Of a DNA stretch of 64,000 nt, positions 8,758 to 20,229 are shown in pieces; positions within the stretch are counted from its first letter, which is position 1; each line of letters opens with the position of its first letter. Both the position numbers and the translations under genes were made by a program. This DNA is from Ceratobasidium sp. AG-K (taxonomy: Eukaryota > Basidiomycota > Agaricomycetes > Cantharellales > Ceratobasidiaceae). Under the pieces are notes generated by a model. The model was not told the DNA's origin and ran no database searches. It saw only the letters and a program-made list of their open reading frames with translations. The DNA lies in the NCBI GenBank assembly GCA_037039685.1, contig JAWNGF010000017.1, positions 496,001-560,000 of the forward strand. The letters are read 5' to 3'.

Positions 8758-10750
8758 ATGTCCATCCAGGAGGATGCAGGATCACGCCTCTCAACGCCAC
8801 TGTCAACAAGGAGAGGACCAAGCAGGGCTGCAAGACCCATGAGTTCTCTCAACAAACAAGACATTGCACAAGCACGGGCCAGAGGACCAGCAAGGTCTCG
8901 TCCACAGAGTCAAGCCTCTATGCCCAGAACGTTCAATGCCAAAAACGCTTTGGTCATCCAAGAAGAAACTACAATTGTCAATAGGGAACCAGGAGATATC
9001 ACCAATGATCCCACACCAGCCACGATTAGAATCCCTATTTCTAACGCAAGTCCTGGACCCTCGCGTCCACTATGGCCCACAGCATTCAGAAGACAATTTT
9101 TTTCCCCACAGCCTGAAGCTCATGGGGGCATATCCCTTGTTCCCATCAGACCCCCACCCACACCACACATTCCACATGCTCCACAAATTCCCCAGATTGA
9201 AGGCACTATCACCAATACCGGTCCAATCCCAATAAGCTCCCAAGCCGTGACACCTGTAAACCCTGCACCACCATATGTACCACAAGGCTATTCCCAGCAA
9301 CCAGCAACTGAGAACCAAGATGTACCCAGGAATCCCAGTTCAAGTTCTAGCTCCAGCAGCAGAACCATGATTGGCAATCTTGATGATCTTGATGATCTGC
9401 ACCTTGGAAGACACAACGCACTCTTAAGGGTCATTGACAGAATGAGAATAGTGATTGATAGAAGACTCAACGGGTTAGAACAAGCCACCCAGGTCCTGGC
9501 AAACAATCAGCAGATCTTCAACGACTCCATCAACACGCTTCAAGGAACCCTAACGGATATTCTCAATGCTGCAAGGAACAGCAAACATAACACTTTCCTA
9601 GTCGGACAAGACGTCACCCGGCTCCAAATCGAAGTTACAAACACGCAAGGACTTGTAAACAACGTATGCGAAGAACTCAACACCACCAGGCAAGGACAAC
9701 TTGAATGGAATGAAGCCATAACACAAGGCTTGGAAAACCTGCGACAAGAAGGAACCACTAATACTACGCAAATCACCATGATACAAGAAGCTATCAACGA
9801 TCTTCGAGAAGAAATGGACGAAGCATCATTACATGCGGAAAATCCATCTAGACGATCAAATTCTCCATCACATCCTGAAGCTGAATCTACCCAAATCAAC
9901 GGATTGGAACTGAGGCTCCAATTCCTCACAGGAAATCCTAACACTGGGGGGGGATCCCATCATCCTAAGGTCACACGACCTGAACCCTTTGACAGAAAAA
10001 AGGGGGAAGGAGCCGAAAGGTTCATCACACAGATGGAAAGCTATTTTGTTCAATTAGGCAATCAATACAACTCTCATGAAGAACGGCTCCGCGAAGCACT
10101 TGCCAACTTCAGATCTGAGAACAAGGCGGCGACCCATTGGGCACAAGTATTACTACGATCACTAAACCAGGGAGAAAATAACGAAAACCTAGCCTCATGG
10201 GGAAACTTTAAAAGCCCATTTTATGGAACAATTCAGCAACCCAAACAAGAAAGCTAAAGCCAAAGCCGATATCCGGAAATGCAAGCAGAACAATTTGGTA
10301 GCAAACTATGCTTCGGAATTCCAATATCTATTAGTCGACGTAAATTGGGGCCAGGAAGCTCTGATCAACCAATTCAAGGAAGGACTGAAGCCTGAAGTCA
10401 AAACTGAACTAGCCCAATTTGAGTTAACCCTAATTAACAAAGATGGAACGGAGTGGGAACTATCTCTGGACCGGTGGATCTCAATCACAATCTCCATTGA
10501 CCAAAAACTACAATCCATCAAGAACACCACAGGACGAAAAACAACACTGGCATCCTCCAGCTCCACAAAGAGGCTTCCCAACGACATATACAAGGCAAGA
10601 ATTTCATCAAAATGTTGCCTAAAATGCGGATCGGACAAGCACCTGCTAGCAAAATGCCCTGAAAAGGACTGGAAGAGGGAGGAACCTAACCTAAAAGGAA
10701 GGGAAGGGAAACTTGAACCAGAGTTGGGAAAAGACAAGGTCTCCCTCTAA
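8758..10750 (+). pseudogene. gag: Gag of element 2 (one frameshift)
   Basis: ATG lies 22 nt after the LTR. Order: proline-rich N-terminus (~1-200), a long coiled coil with NTQGLVNN-type heptads (~220-370), capsid region (GEGAERFITQMESYF), and knuckle CLKCGSDKHLLAKC. A one-base insertion near 10213-10216 ends the first frame at 10257; the sequence continues in frame from 10223 to the TAA at 10748-10750. Without the shift it would be ~660 residues, the length of the intact Gag of element 7. Its closest relative here is element 7. Confidence 0.9.
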
Positions 10751-10767
10751 CTGTGTGTGGAGAGACC
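10726..10767 (+). promoter_or_regulatory. Predicted -1 ribosomal frameshift signal, element 2
   Basis: Slippery heptamer G GGA AAA (10726-10732) is in register with the gag codons (TTG GGA AAA). Then a 5-nt spacer GACAA and a hairpin with stem GGTCTC (10738-10743) / GAGACC (10762-10767); the gag TAA lies in the loop. Slipping by -1 leads into the pol frame, which is open through this overlap. Sushi-ichi/PEG10 use a similar GGGAAAC site. Confidence 0.75.
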
Positions 10768-13700
10768 AAAGAACCGGTAACAGAAACAATGTACCTTAAA
10801 GCAACAAATGAATCAACAGTTGTCTACACAAACGTTACTGGAATCACAGAACCCATTCCCACCCTTATCGACTCAGGCGCCTCAAAAAACTTTATCGATA
10901 TTTCCTGGGCGTGCTCAAACGCCATACCACTAATCGAACTACCAACACCCAGGAAAGTCATTGGGATTCAGGGAAAGGAATTACCACATCAAATCCGATT
11001 CAGAGCTGAGCTAAAGTTTGACCTGGAAGGGAAAAGCTTTAAACAGAACTTCTTTGCTATGCCGACTGGGGATACACGCCTTATCTTAGGACTAGGATGG
11101 TTAGAAGAAGCTAACCCAATCATTGACTGGTGCTCAAAAACTATCACATGGAGGACAAACCACATCGTGGGCAAGACAGGTGGAATTGACAACATACCGG
11201 AAGAATTCAAGGAATTCAAGGAGGTTTTTAGTGAGGAGAAGTTTAAACGCATACCAGACCATCGACCATACGACTGTTCTATTGACCTGATAGAAGGAGC
11301 GGAGCTTCCAAAACCAGCTAGACCAATTCCACTTTCACCCGCGCAATCTGTTGCCCTTAGGAAGTATCTCGACAAAGAACTAGCCACAGGGAAGATCCGA
11401 CCAAGCAAATCACCAGTAGCAGCGGCCACCTTCTTTGTCAAAAAAGGTCAAGACCCAAAGAATCCTGAAAAGCCTCCAGAGCTCAGGCTGGTGCAACACT
11501 TTGGACCAATGAACGAAATAACAAGGGACGACCGATTTCCTATGCCACTTATGGAAGATCTCTTAGACAAAATCAAGGACGCAAAAATCTTCTCAAAAAT
11601 AGACCTGCGCATGGGATTCAACAATATCCGTGTAAGGGAAGGTGACGAGTGGAAAACTGCCTTCCAAACCAAGGAAGGGCTTTACGAGTACATCGTAATG
11701 CCATTTGGACTAAAATATGCGCCAGCTACCTTCCAACAGTACATGAATCACATTTTCCACGACCTGATGGACATATGCGTCATCGTCTACATTAACAACA
11801 TCCTTGTCTTCTCCAAAGATAGAAAGCAGCACATGGAAGACGTCCAAAAGGTGCTCAAAATCCTACTGGAAAACAATCTTTTTGCCAAACTCCCTAAATG
11901 CGAGTTCTTTGTCAAGAAACTGGTTTACACTGGAATCCGCATCAGCAAGGAGGGAATCTCTATGCAAGAAGAAAAGGTCAAGGCTGTCAAGGAATGGAAA
12001 GAACCAAAAATGGTCAAACAAGTACAGGCTTTCTTAGGATTCGCAAACTTCTACAGACGTTTTGTTCCAAACTTCAGCGGATTAGCCAAACCCCTCACTA
12101 CATTAACAAGAAAGGACACAAAATGGCAATGGGAACAAGAACAACAGGACACCTTTAACAACCTCAAATCGGAAATTTGCAAGGAACCCCTATTACGACA
12201 TCCTGACCCACAAAAACCTTACATCTTGGAGACCGATGCAAGCGGTGTGGCAATGGGCGCCATCCTCTCACAGAAACAGGAAGACGGATTCCTACATCCA
12301 ATTGCTTTGCTATCTAAATCCTTCAATTAAGCACAATTGAATTACAATGTGCATGACAAGGAACTCATGGCAATCATAGAAGCACTCAAACACTGGCGTT
12401 TGCACTTGGAAGGAACAAGAGAACCTATCACAATCTACGCCAATCACCAAAATCTGCAATATTGGAAGAAGGCAACAACCTTTAACAGACGTCACGCTCG
12501 ATGGCACCAGATTCTAGCATCCTACAACTTCGAAATTGTGTACTGACCAGGCATCCTTTCAACAAAACCAGATCTACTGTCCAGAAGAAGCGACCATAGC
12601 AATATTCCAACAGCAGAACAAGTAATGATCAAGGAGGAACAATTCAAGGGGTTCTCTGGAGACATAAAGTTCGATATCATTGCAGACATCAGAGAAGTTC
12701 AAGCAGAAGATGAAAGCATTAGCCAAATCATAGAACTATGCAAAAAAAAGGAAGACCTGCCAAAATCAGTACAAGAAGGAATCAAGAAGTACAATTTTGA
12801 AGAAAACCTTCTCTGGTTCAATGGGAGAATCTATGTACCGGAAGACAAAGACACAAGGTTGAAGATCATGAGGATACACCATGACTCACCAATAGCCAGT
12901 CACCAAGGACACGCACACACACTGGAGCTTATCTCGAGAAGATACTACTGGCCAGGACTAAAATCCATGGTGAACAAATATGTGGACTCATGCGAACAAT
13001 GCCAGAGGGCAAAAGGAACAAAAACTCACGTACCATTAAAACCACTAGAGATCCCAAGTGGCCCATGGGAGGAAATTGCATACGACTTCATTACCAAACT
13101 TCCTAAGTCACATGGGAGTGACAGCATATTGGTGGTTGTGGATTGATTCTCTCGCATGGCACATTTCATACCCTGCAAGGAATCAACGACAGTGGAACAT
13201 TTGGCCGAAGTTTTCTTGGAGAATATATGGAAGCTTCATGGTTTTCCATGAAGTACTGTATCAGATAGGGGAACGATGTTCAACAGCAAATTCCTAAAGG
13301 CTCTATACAAGAAGGTCGAGATCACACCAAGCTTCAGCACAGCATACCATCCTCAAACCAATGGAATAACAGAACGAATAAACCAGTGGCTGGAAGCCTG
13401 GCTACAAACGTTTGTAAATCACCAACAGGATGATTGGGCCAGACTTCTGCCCATCGCAGAGTTCTGCTACAATAACCAAAGGCATAGCATCACAGGGAAA
13501 ACTCCCTTCGAAATCGTCTACAGCAGGGAACCCCTTTGGAATATTTCAACAAGGGAAACAACCACTCCAGAAGCAAACAACAAAGTGGACAGTTGGCAGA
13601 AGGTGTGGGACGAAGCCAAAGCAGCAATGGAATGGCATAGAAACAAGACAGAGGAAAGGCAACCACCCAAATGTACAGAGGGAGACCTAGTTTGGCTACA

Positions 13701-14618
13701 TGGGCAAAACATAAAAACAGATTGATCCAGCAAAAAACTTGAAAACAGAAAACACAGCCCGTTCAAAGTCAAAAAGCTGTCTCTAGCCACGCCTTTGAAT
13801 TGGATCTTCCAAAAACAATGAAGATACACCCTGTTTTCCATAGCAACCTACTCAGCCCTTACAAAGAAGATGACAATTTCCAAAGAAACCAACCCCAACC
13901 TCCACTGGTGGAAACAGAAGAAGGGGAGGAAGAATACAAAGTGGAAAAAATTGTGAATTGGAAAATGACAAAGGAAGGACTTTTCTATAGGGTCAGATGG
14001 AAGGGATACGATTCAAAAGATGACACGGAACAACAGGCAGAAGATTTCGGACATCTCGGAGGAATCATGAAGAAGTTTCTGAAGGAATTCCCAGGAGCCC
14101 CAACACCCTCAAACTACAAACCAAAGGGTATAAAAGGGAGAGCTCAGCATGAAGAGTACCCAACTTGCAAAACTTGCTCACTCCCAAACTCGCTTTACTC
14201 TCTCTACGCTCTAAACCTTTTTTGTTCACCATGCCTGCCATGTCATGCCAAACCATCACCAACAACCTCATCTGCGTCCAGGGAGGCCCTGCCTTCCAGA
14301 CCGCTTGCATCCTTGATGCAGGAGCTGCACTCTACGTCTTCAAAAGAAAGCAGCAACAACCAGGACGACTCCTGTTCTGCGCCTCTGACGACGTCCTACA
14401 TTCAGACATGGGCGAACTGGAGTGGGTCGGAAGGAAGTGGCCAACTAAGATGCAACTGCAACGCAAGGACATCTGCGTCTGCCGAGGATGCACCGCCTTC
14501 CAGGTCTTGGAGGTGGTGCTCCTCTCCATCCACAAGCTCAACATCGTCGAGTGGGGGCAAGAAGGAGCCTATTCAGGCGAGTGGTGCCCAGGGCGCAACG
14601 GTCGTCTGCCATCTTTGA
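10733..14618 (+). pseudogene. pol: Pol of element 2: PR-RT-RNase H-IN-chromodomain
   Basis: In the -1 frame relative to gag. Protease TLIDSGASKNF; RT with VIVYINNILVF (both catalytic aspartates of YxDD changed or lost: YINN); RNase H DASGVAMGAIL; integrase zinc domain and DDE core; chromodomain FYRVRWKGYDSKDDTEQ. Stops: TAA 12328 (CAA expected) and TGA 12544, 13144, 13249 and 13723 (CGA expected from the related copies). A frameshift near 13765-13795 precedes the chromodomain. The tail after the chromodomain overlaps ORF3 in another frame. Confidence 0.92.
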
Positions 14619-14995
14619 GGCCCAGGTGGTCCAACGCATGGGACAAAAACTTTGAGGCCGACTTGGCGGATTGGAGGATGGAGCGGGGACAATACCAGAG
14701 GGAGAAGTTCGAATGGAAGCCGTTCTGGTGGCAGGAGAAGGGAGCTGATGTTTCACAATGGGCAGAAACGGAGCCAGACATTTGACAGTGGTCAAAGGAG
14801 CATGTGGAGGAGCAGAAGCGGGTTATGGACTGGTCCAAGGCCAACTGGACCAACGAGGAGACATGGGAAAAATGGGAGGAGCACTGCAACAAACCGGGTA
14901 ACACCGTGTTCAACCCCATAGACCTAACGGAGGAGAAGGAGGATGACCTGGACAGCCTGGTAGAAAAGGCCAACAAGGACTGCTGGGTTCAGTAA
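14231..14995 (+). CDS. ORF3 of element 2, unknown function, one in-frame TGA
   Basis: Starts at ATG 14231 (MPAMSCQTITNNL) inside the end of pol in another frame and runs 254 codons to TAA 14993, interrupted only by TGA 14783-14785 at codon 185. The element-3 counterpart has the same total codon count and a TGA at the same codon. Conserved blocks: GPAF..A..L.AGAALYVFKR, LHSD.GE..WV, a C-x2-C in VCRGCxAFQVLEVV, a tryptophan-rich region, DWSKA.WT.EETWE.WE, and GNTVFNPIDLT followed by an acidic tail. I do not recognise the family; no enzyme motif, signal peptide or membrane segment is visible. It lies where additional ORFs of LTR elements usually occur. Confidence 0.7.
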
Positions 14996-15040
14996 TAAGG
15001 TCCCCTCAGGTTCCCCTCATGGACCTTAAAGGGGGAGTAA

Positions 15041-15450
15041 TGTTGTGAGCCTTGCTCACTCCATCGGACTTGTCTGTGCCTCCTCCTATCTTGTGGCTGT
15101 GTTTACTATGTTTTGTTTCTCTTTTCCCGCCGCATTGCCACCTTCTTGTGGTTTTCCTGTTACATTGTGTAACGCAGCTGTGCCTGGTACAAGTCATGTC
15201 TGTTCATACAGCATGACTCATATGGACACTCCTGACTGGCTGTTATGTATGACTCGTGTGGCTGCGTCTTGTATGACTCAGTCGCTTTCCAAATATATAT
15301 AGAGGACCAACAAGCCTGGTAACCCCAGCTTGTTTTGTCTTGTCAAACATCCCCTTGAGTGACACTTGGAACCACCCCTACCCTCAAGAGCCTACAGACA
15401 CTTAAGTGTGTTGCGGTTCAAGCAGTCACTTAGGTCTTAGTGCCGTCCAC
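15041..15450 (+). mobile_element. 3' LTR of element 2, left part
   Basis: TGTTGTGAGCC... up to GCCGTCCAC, interrupted by element 3. TSD of the interrupting element: TCCAC at 15446-15450 and 22679-22683. The remainder of this LTR is 22684-22730. Confidence 0.95.
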
Positions 15451-15917
15451 TGTTGTAGGCTACTTCTTGGTGGCTATGAGACAAGCCGCAAGGGAGAGTG
15501 GACAGCACTAAGACCTAAGTGACCTTTTGAACTGCAACACACTTAAGTGTCTGTAGGGTCTAAAGGGTAGGGGTGGTTCTAAGTGTCACTCAAAAAGGAT
15601 GTTTTGACGAGACAAAACAAGCTGGGGTTACCAGACTTGTTGGTCTTCTATATATATTCAAGAAAAGGCCAAGTCATACAAGGCGCAGCCACATGAGTCA
15701 CACAAACAGCCAGTCAGGAGTGTCCATGTGAGTCATGCTGTATAAACAGACATGACTTGTACAAAGCACAGCCGCGTTACACAATGTAACAGAATAGCCA
15801 CAAGGACGTGGCAACGCGGCACAAGGAAAGACAAACAACATACAAACAGAGCAACAAAAGAGAGAACAGACGGGCAAGGCACAAGACAAGTCCGATGGAG
15901 TGAGCTGGCTCACAACA
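15451..15917 (-). mobile_element. 3' LTR of element 3
   Basis: On plus it starts TGTTGTAGGC and ends CTCACAACA; it is followed by TTACTCCCCCG, the reverse complement of the polypurine tract. Confidence 0.93.
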
Positions 15918-15959
15918 TTACTCCCCCGTAAGAGTCCGTCTAGGGGACCTGGATGGGCT

Positions 15960-16724
15960 CTACTGGATCTTGCAATCTTTGCTCTTTGCAAGCAATTGTT
16001 CTTCCAGCCCCTCATCCTCATCGATGGTCAAGTCAATCGGGTTGAACACAGTATTACCTGGCTCGTCCGAGAACTTCTCCCACTCTTCCCATGTTTCCTC
16101 CTTCGTCCAGTCGGCCTTGGACCAGTCCAAAACTCTCTTCTGAGCCTCCACAAACTCCTCATCCCACTGTCACACGTCCGGCTCTGCTTCCTTCCATGCT
16201 GACACATCCACTTCCTCCCACTTCCACCAATTTGGGGCCCACTTGAACTTTTCTTTCTGGTATCTTCCCCTTTCCATCTTCCAGTCACTCAAGTCCCTTT
16301 CATAGTTGGCGTCCCATGCGTCGTTCCACCTAGGTCAAAGCATTGGTTGTCTCCCATCGTACCCTGGTACCCACTCGCTCGAGTATGCCCCTTCTTGTCC
16401 CCATTCAATGACTCCGAGCATATGGGTGGAGAGGAGGACGACCTCCAAGACCTGGAACGCGGCGCATCCCCGACAAACGTAGATATCCTTTCATAGGAGC
16501 TGCATGCGTGTCAGCCATATCTTTCCAACCCACTGGAATTCTCCCAGGTCTGAGTGCAATACATTGTCCGACACCCTAAAGTGCATTCTGCCGGAGCTTT
16601 GTTGCGCCCTTTTGAAGACGTAGAGGGCTGCTCCGGCGTTGAGGATCCTTGCCTTGGCAAAGGCAGGTCCTTCAAGGACGCGGGTGAGGTTGTTGGAGAT
16701 GATGGCACGGGTAACGGCAGGCAT
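15960..16724 (-). pseudogene. ORF3 of element 3, unknown function, three in-frame TGA
   Basis: Same reading and same length (254 codons) as ORF3 of element 2, from ATG 16724 to the stop at 15962-15960. TGA codons at 16493-16491 (codon 78; Arg and Trp in the other copies), 16337-16335 (codon 130) and 16172-16170 (codon 185). Only the last is shared with element 2. Blocks GPAF, AGAALYVFKR, LHSDLGE, VCRGCAAFQVLEVV, DWSKADWT and NTVFNPIDLT are conserved. Equal length without net indels argues the frame was maintained by selection before decay. Confidence 0.65.
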
Positions 16725-19700
16725 GGTGGAGAGCAAAAAAGATTTAAAGCGTAGAGTTGGGAGTGTGTTTTGGAGTAGTTGCAAGTTTTGCAGATGTCAC
16801 TTCTGACTGCACCCCCTCTGCCTTTTATCCTTCCTGGAATGTAGTTAGATGGCGTGGGAGCTTTGGGGTGTTGGCGTAGAAGGTCCTTGATGATCTTCGA
16901 AAGGTGACCAAAATGTTCCGCCCTTTGTTCTGTGTCTTCTTCACTTCCATAACCCTTCCATCTGACCCTGTAAAAGAGACCATCCTTTGTCTCCTTCCAG
17001 TCCAAAATTTTGTCTACTTCATACTCTTCTTCTCCTTCTTCAGTAATTATTGGCGGTGGTCGGGGTTGGTTCCGTTTGAGTTCTGTGTCTTCTATGTAAG
17101 CGCTGAGCAAGTCGATGTGAAAAACAGGGTGCACCCTCATTGTTGCTGGTAGATTGAGCACATAAGCGTGTGATCCTATCTTCCGTTTCACGACAAATGG
17201 TCCATGCTTCTTGTTATCCAGTTTCTTTGAGGGTCTTTTTGTTTGGATGTTTCTTCCCAACAGCCATACTAGATCTCCTTCCTGGTACTCATTTTTTGGT
17301 TCTTCCTCTGGGAGCCTTTGGTTTTCCATTGATGCAATAGCTTTGTCGTGGATGTTACGCCATGTTTCTGTAATGGTGTTTGCTTCAGGAACCATTGTTT
17401 CTTCTGATGAGATGTTCCACAATGGTTCCCTGCCGTAGACTATTGCAAAAGGCAAACTACCCGTTACACGGTGCTTCTGCAGATTATAGCTGAATTCCGC
17501 AATTGGTAACAAGTCTGTCCAATCATCTTGCCGGTAGTTGACAAAGGATTGCAGCCAGCCTTCCATCCATTGGTTGATTCTCTCTGTCACTCCATCTGTC
17601 TGGGGGTGGTAGGCAGTGCTGAAACTTGGGCTAGTTCCAATTCTCTCATAAATGGCCTTCATAAGTTTAGAATTGAAAGTAGTTCCTTGGTCTGAGATCG
17701 TGCTTTTTGGAAAGCCATGTAGTTTCCAAACATTTGTGACAAAGAGATTTGCCAACTTGCTTGCAGTGTGAGATTCTTTGCAGGGTATGAAATGCACCAT
17801 TCTTGAGAAGCAGTCCACTGCTACCATGATGCTGTCTGACCCTTTGGACCTTGGCAGTTTTACTACAAAGTCAAATGCTATGTCTTCCCAGGGACCCTTT
17901 GGAATTTCTAAGGGCTTGATTGGTACTATTGACCTTGATCCCTTTGTTTGTTGGCAGGTTTCACAGGATTCCACGTATCTGTTTACGCTTTGTTTCATCC
18001 CTGGCCAGAAGTATCTTCTTGCTATAAGTTCCAATGTCCTGGCTTGTCCCTGATGCCCTGCAATCCTTGAGTCGTGGTGTAGTCATATGATGGACAGTCT
18101 GGCTTCCTTATCTCCTGGGACGTAAATCTTCCCTTTGTACCATATTAGTCCCTCTTTGAAGTCGTAATCCTTTGCGCTATGTTGCAGGGTTCTTGGTAAC
18201 ATTTCCCTCGAGTCGCAGATTTCCTTGATTTTTGCAAGTCCTTCATTGGTTTCCTGTGCTTCTTTGATAGTTGCCATAATGTCTGTGTCCAACTGCCCCA
18301 CAAATCCTCTGAATCTTTCAGCGGATATCATTATTTGTTCCGGTGTGGGAATATCCTTGTGGTCCGATTGTCTTGACAACAGATCCAGTTTAGACAAAAG
18401 GATCCCAGGACAGTATATGATATCAAAGTTGTAGGAAGCCAGTATTTGATGCCATCTTGCGTGTCGATGGTTGAACGTTCTTGCTTCCTTCCAGAACTGT
18501 AGGTTCCTGTGATCAGTGTAGATAGTGATCGGATCCTTTGTTCCCTCAAGGTATAATCTCCAATGTGTCAATGATTCTATGATCGCCATAAGTTCCTTGT
18601 CATGGACGTCGTAGTTGAGCTGGGCTTCATTGAAGGATTTTGACAGGAACGCTATAGGATGTAAGTAGCCATCGTCTTGTCTTTGAGATAGGATTGCCCC
18701 CATTGCTACTCCACTTGCATCCGTTTCCAGAAAAAAAGGTTTCTCAGGGTCAGGATGGCAAAGTGTTGGCTCCCTGCTAATTTCTGCTTTCAGGGCCTCA
18801 AAAGCCTCCTGTTGATCCTTTTCCCATTTCCATTTGTTATCCTTTCTTGTCAGGGTTGTCAAAGGTTTTGCTAAACGGCTAAAGTTTGGTACGAATCTTT
18901 GGTAGAAGTTTGCAAATCCTAAGAACGCCTGAACCTGTTTGACTGTTTTCGGTTCCTTCCATTCCTTTATTGCCTTGACCTTTTCTTCTTCCATAGAGAT
19001 GCCAGAGTCACTGATTCCAAGTCCGGTATATGTAAGCTTGGTGACAAAGAATTCGCATTTTGGGAGCTTCGCAAATAGGTTTTCATCCAGTAAGATCTTC
19101 AGCACCTTCCTGACATCTATAGTATGTTGGCTTCTGTTTTTAGAGAAGACTAAGATGTTGTCAATGTATACTATGACGCATATGTCAATAAGGTCGTGGA
19201 AGATGTGGTTCATGTATCTTTTGAAAATGGTGGGAGCATTTTTTAGTCCAAATGGCATGACAATGTATTCAAATAGTCCTTCCTTGGTTCTGAAGGCTGT
19301 CTTCCATTTGTCCCCTTCCCTAATTCTGATATTGTTGAAACCCATGCATAGGTCAATCTTGGAGAAAATTTTTGCATCCTTGATTTTATCCAGAAGGTCT
19401 TCCATTAAGGGCATTGGAAACCTGTTGTCCTTTGTAATGGCATTTACTCCTCTGAGGTCCTGAACAAGCCGTAGTTGTTGCACTGCTTCTGGATTCTTTG
19501 GATCAATAGGTTTTTTGACAAAGAAGCAAGGTGATGCAATGGGGGATTTGCTAGGTCGAATTTTCCCGGCGGCGATTTCCTCATCCAAGTACTCCCTTAG
19601 TGCAATTGATTCAGCCGGTGAGAGCGGGATAGGTCTGGCTGGTTTTGGAAGTTCAGCCCCTTCCTTGAAGTCAATGGCGCAATCGTATGGGCAATGCTCC

Positions 19701-20222
19701 GGAATTCTTTTGAACTTTTCTTCGCTAAACACGTCGGCAAATTCCTTGAATTCTTCTGGTAGGTTGTCTATTGAGGCCGTTCTTGCTTGTGTGGGTTCTG
19801 GTCGCCATGATATGTGCTTTGTTTTCCAGTCAATATTGGGGTTTGCTTCTTCTAACCATTCAAGTCCTAAATGAGCTTGGTTTCTCCGGTAGGCATAGCA
19901 AAAAAGATTTGCTTGAAGGGTTTTCCTTCTATGTCCAGTACAAGCTTGGCTTTGAAGCGTATTTGGTGCGAGAGTTCTTTTCCCTGGATGCCAATTACCT
20001 TTTGTGGAGAGGGAAGTTCAATGAGAGGAATGTTGTTGGAGCGGGCCCAAGAGATGTCCATAAAGTTTTTCGAAGCTCCTGAATCAATGAGGGTAGGGAC
20101 AGGTTCTGTGATTCCGGCGATGTTTGTGTAAACAATGGTTGATTCGTTTGTTGCTCTAAAGTACATTGTTTCCATTGCCAGTTCTTTGGTCTCTCCACAC
20201 ACAGTTAGAGGGAGACCCCTTC
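16511..20222 (-). pseudogene. pol: Pol of element 3: PR-RT-RNase H-IN-chromodomain
   Basis: In the -1 frame after the gag shift site. Protease TLIDSGASKNFMD intact; a one-base deletion near 19867 shifts the frame at the GLEWLEE block; RT has VIVYIDNILVF (YIDN instead of YIDD); RNase H DASGVAMGAIL. One TGA at 18085-18083 (Arg expected) splits RNase H/linker from integrase. Integrase triad intact: VAVDCFSRM, ISDQGTTFN, GVTERINQW; chromodomain FYRVRWKGYGSEEDTEQ. The last ~90 codons overlap ORF3. Confidence 0.92.
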
Positions 20223-20229
20223 TTTTCCT
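20188..20229 (-). promoter_or_regulatory. Predicted frameshift signal, element 3 (variant heptamer)
   Basis: On minus, A GGA AAA (20229-20223), 5-nt spacer, stem GGTCTC (20217-20212) and GAGACC (20193-20188), with the gag stop in the loop. The first base differs from the G GGA AAA of the other four copies, which should weaken slippage. Confidence 0.6.
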
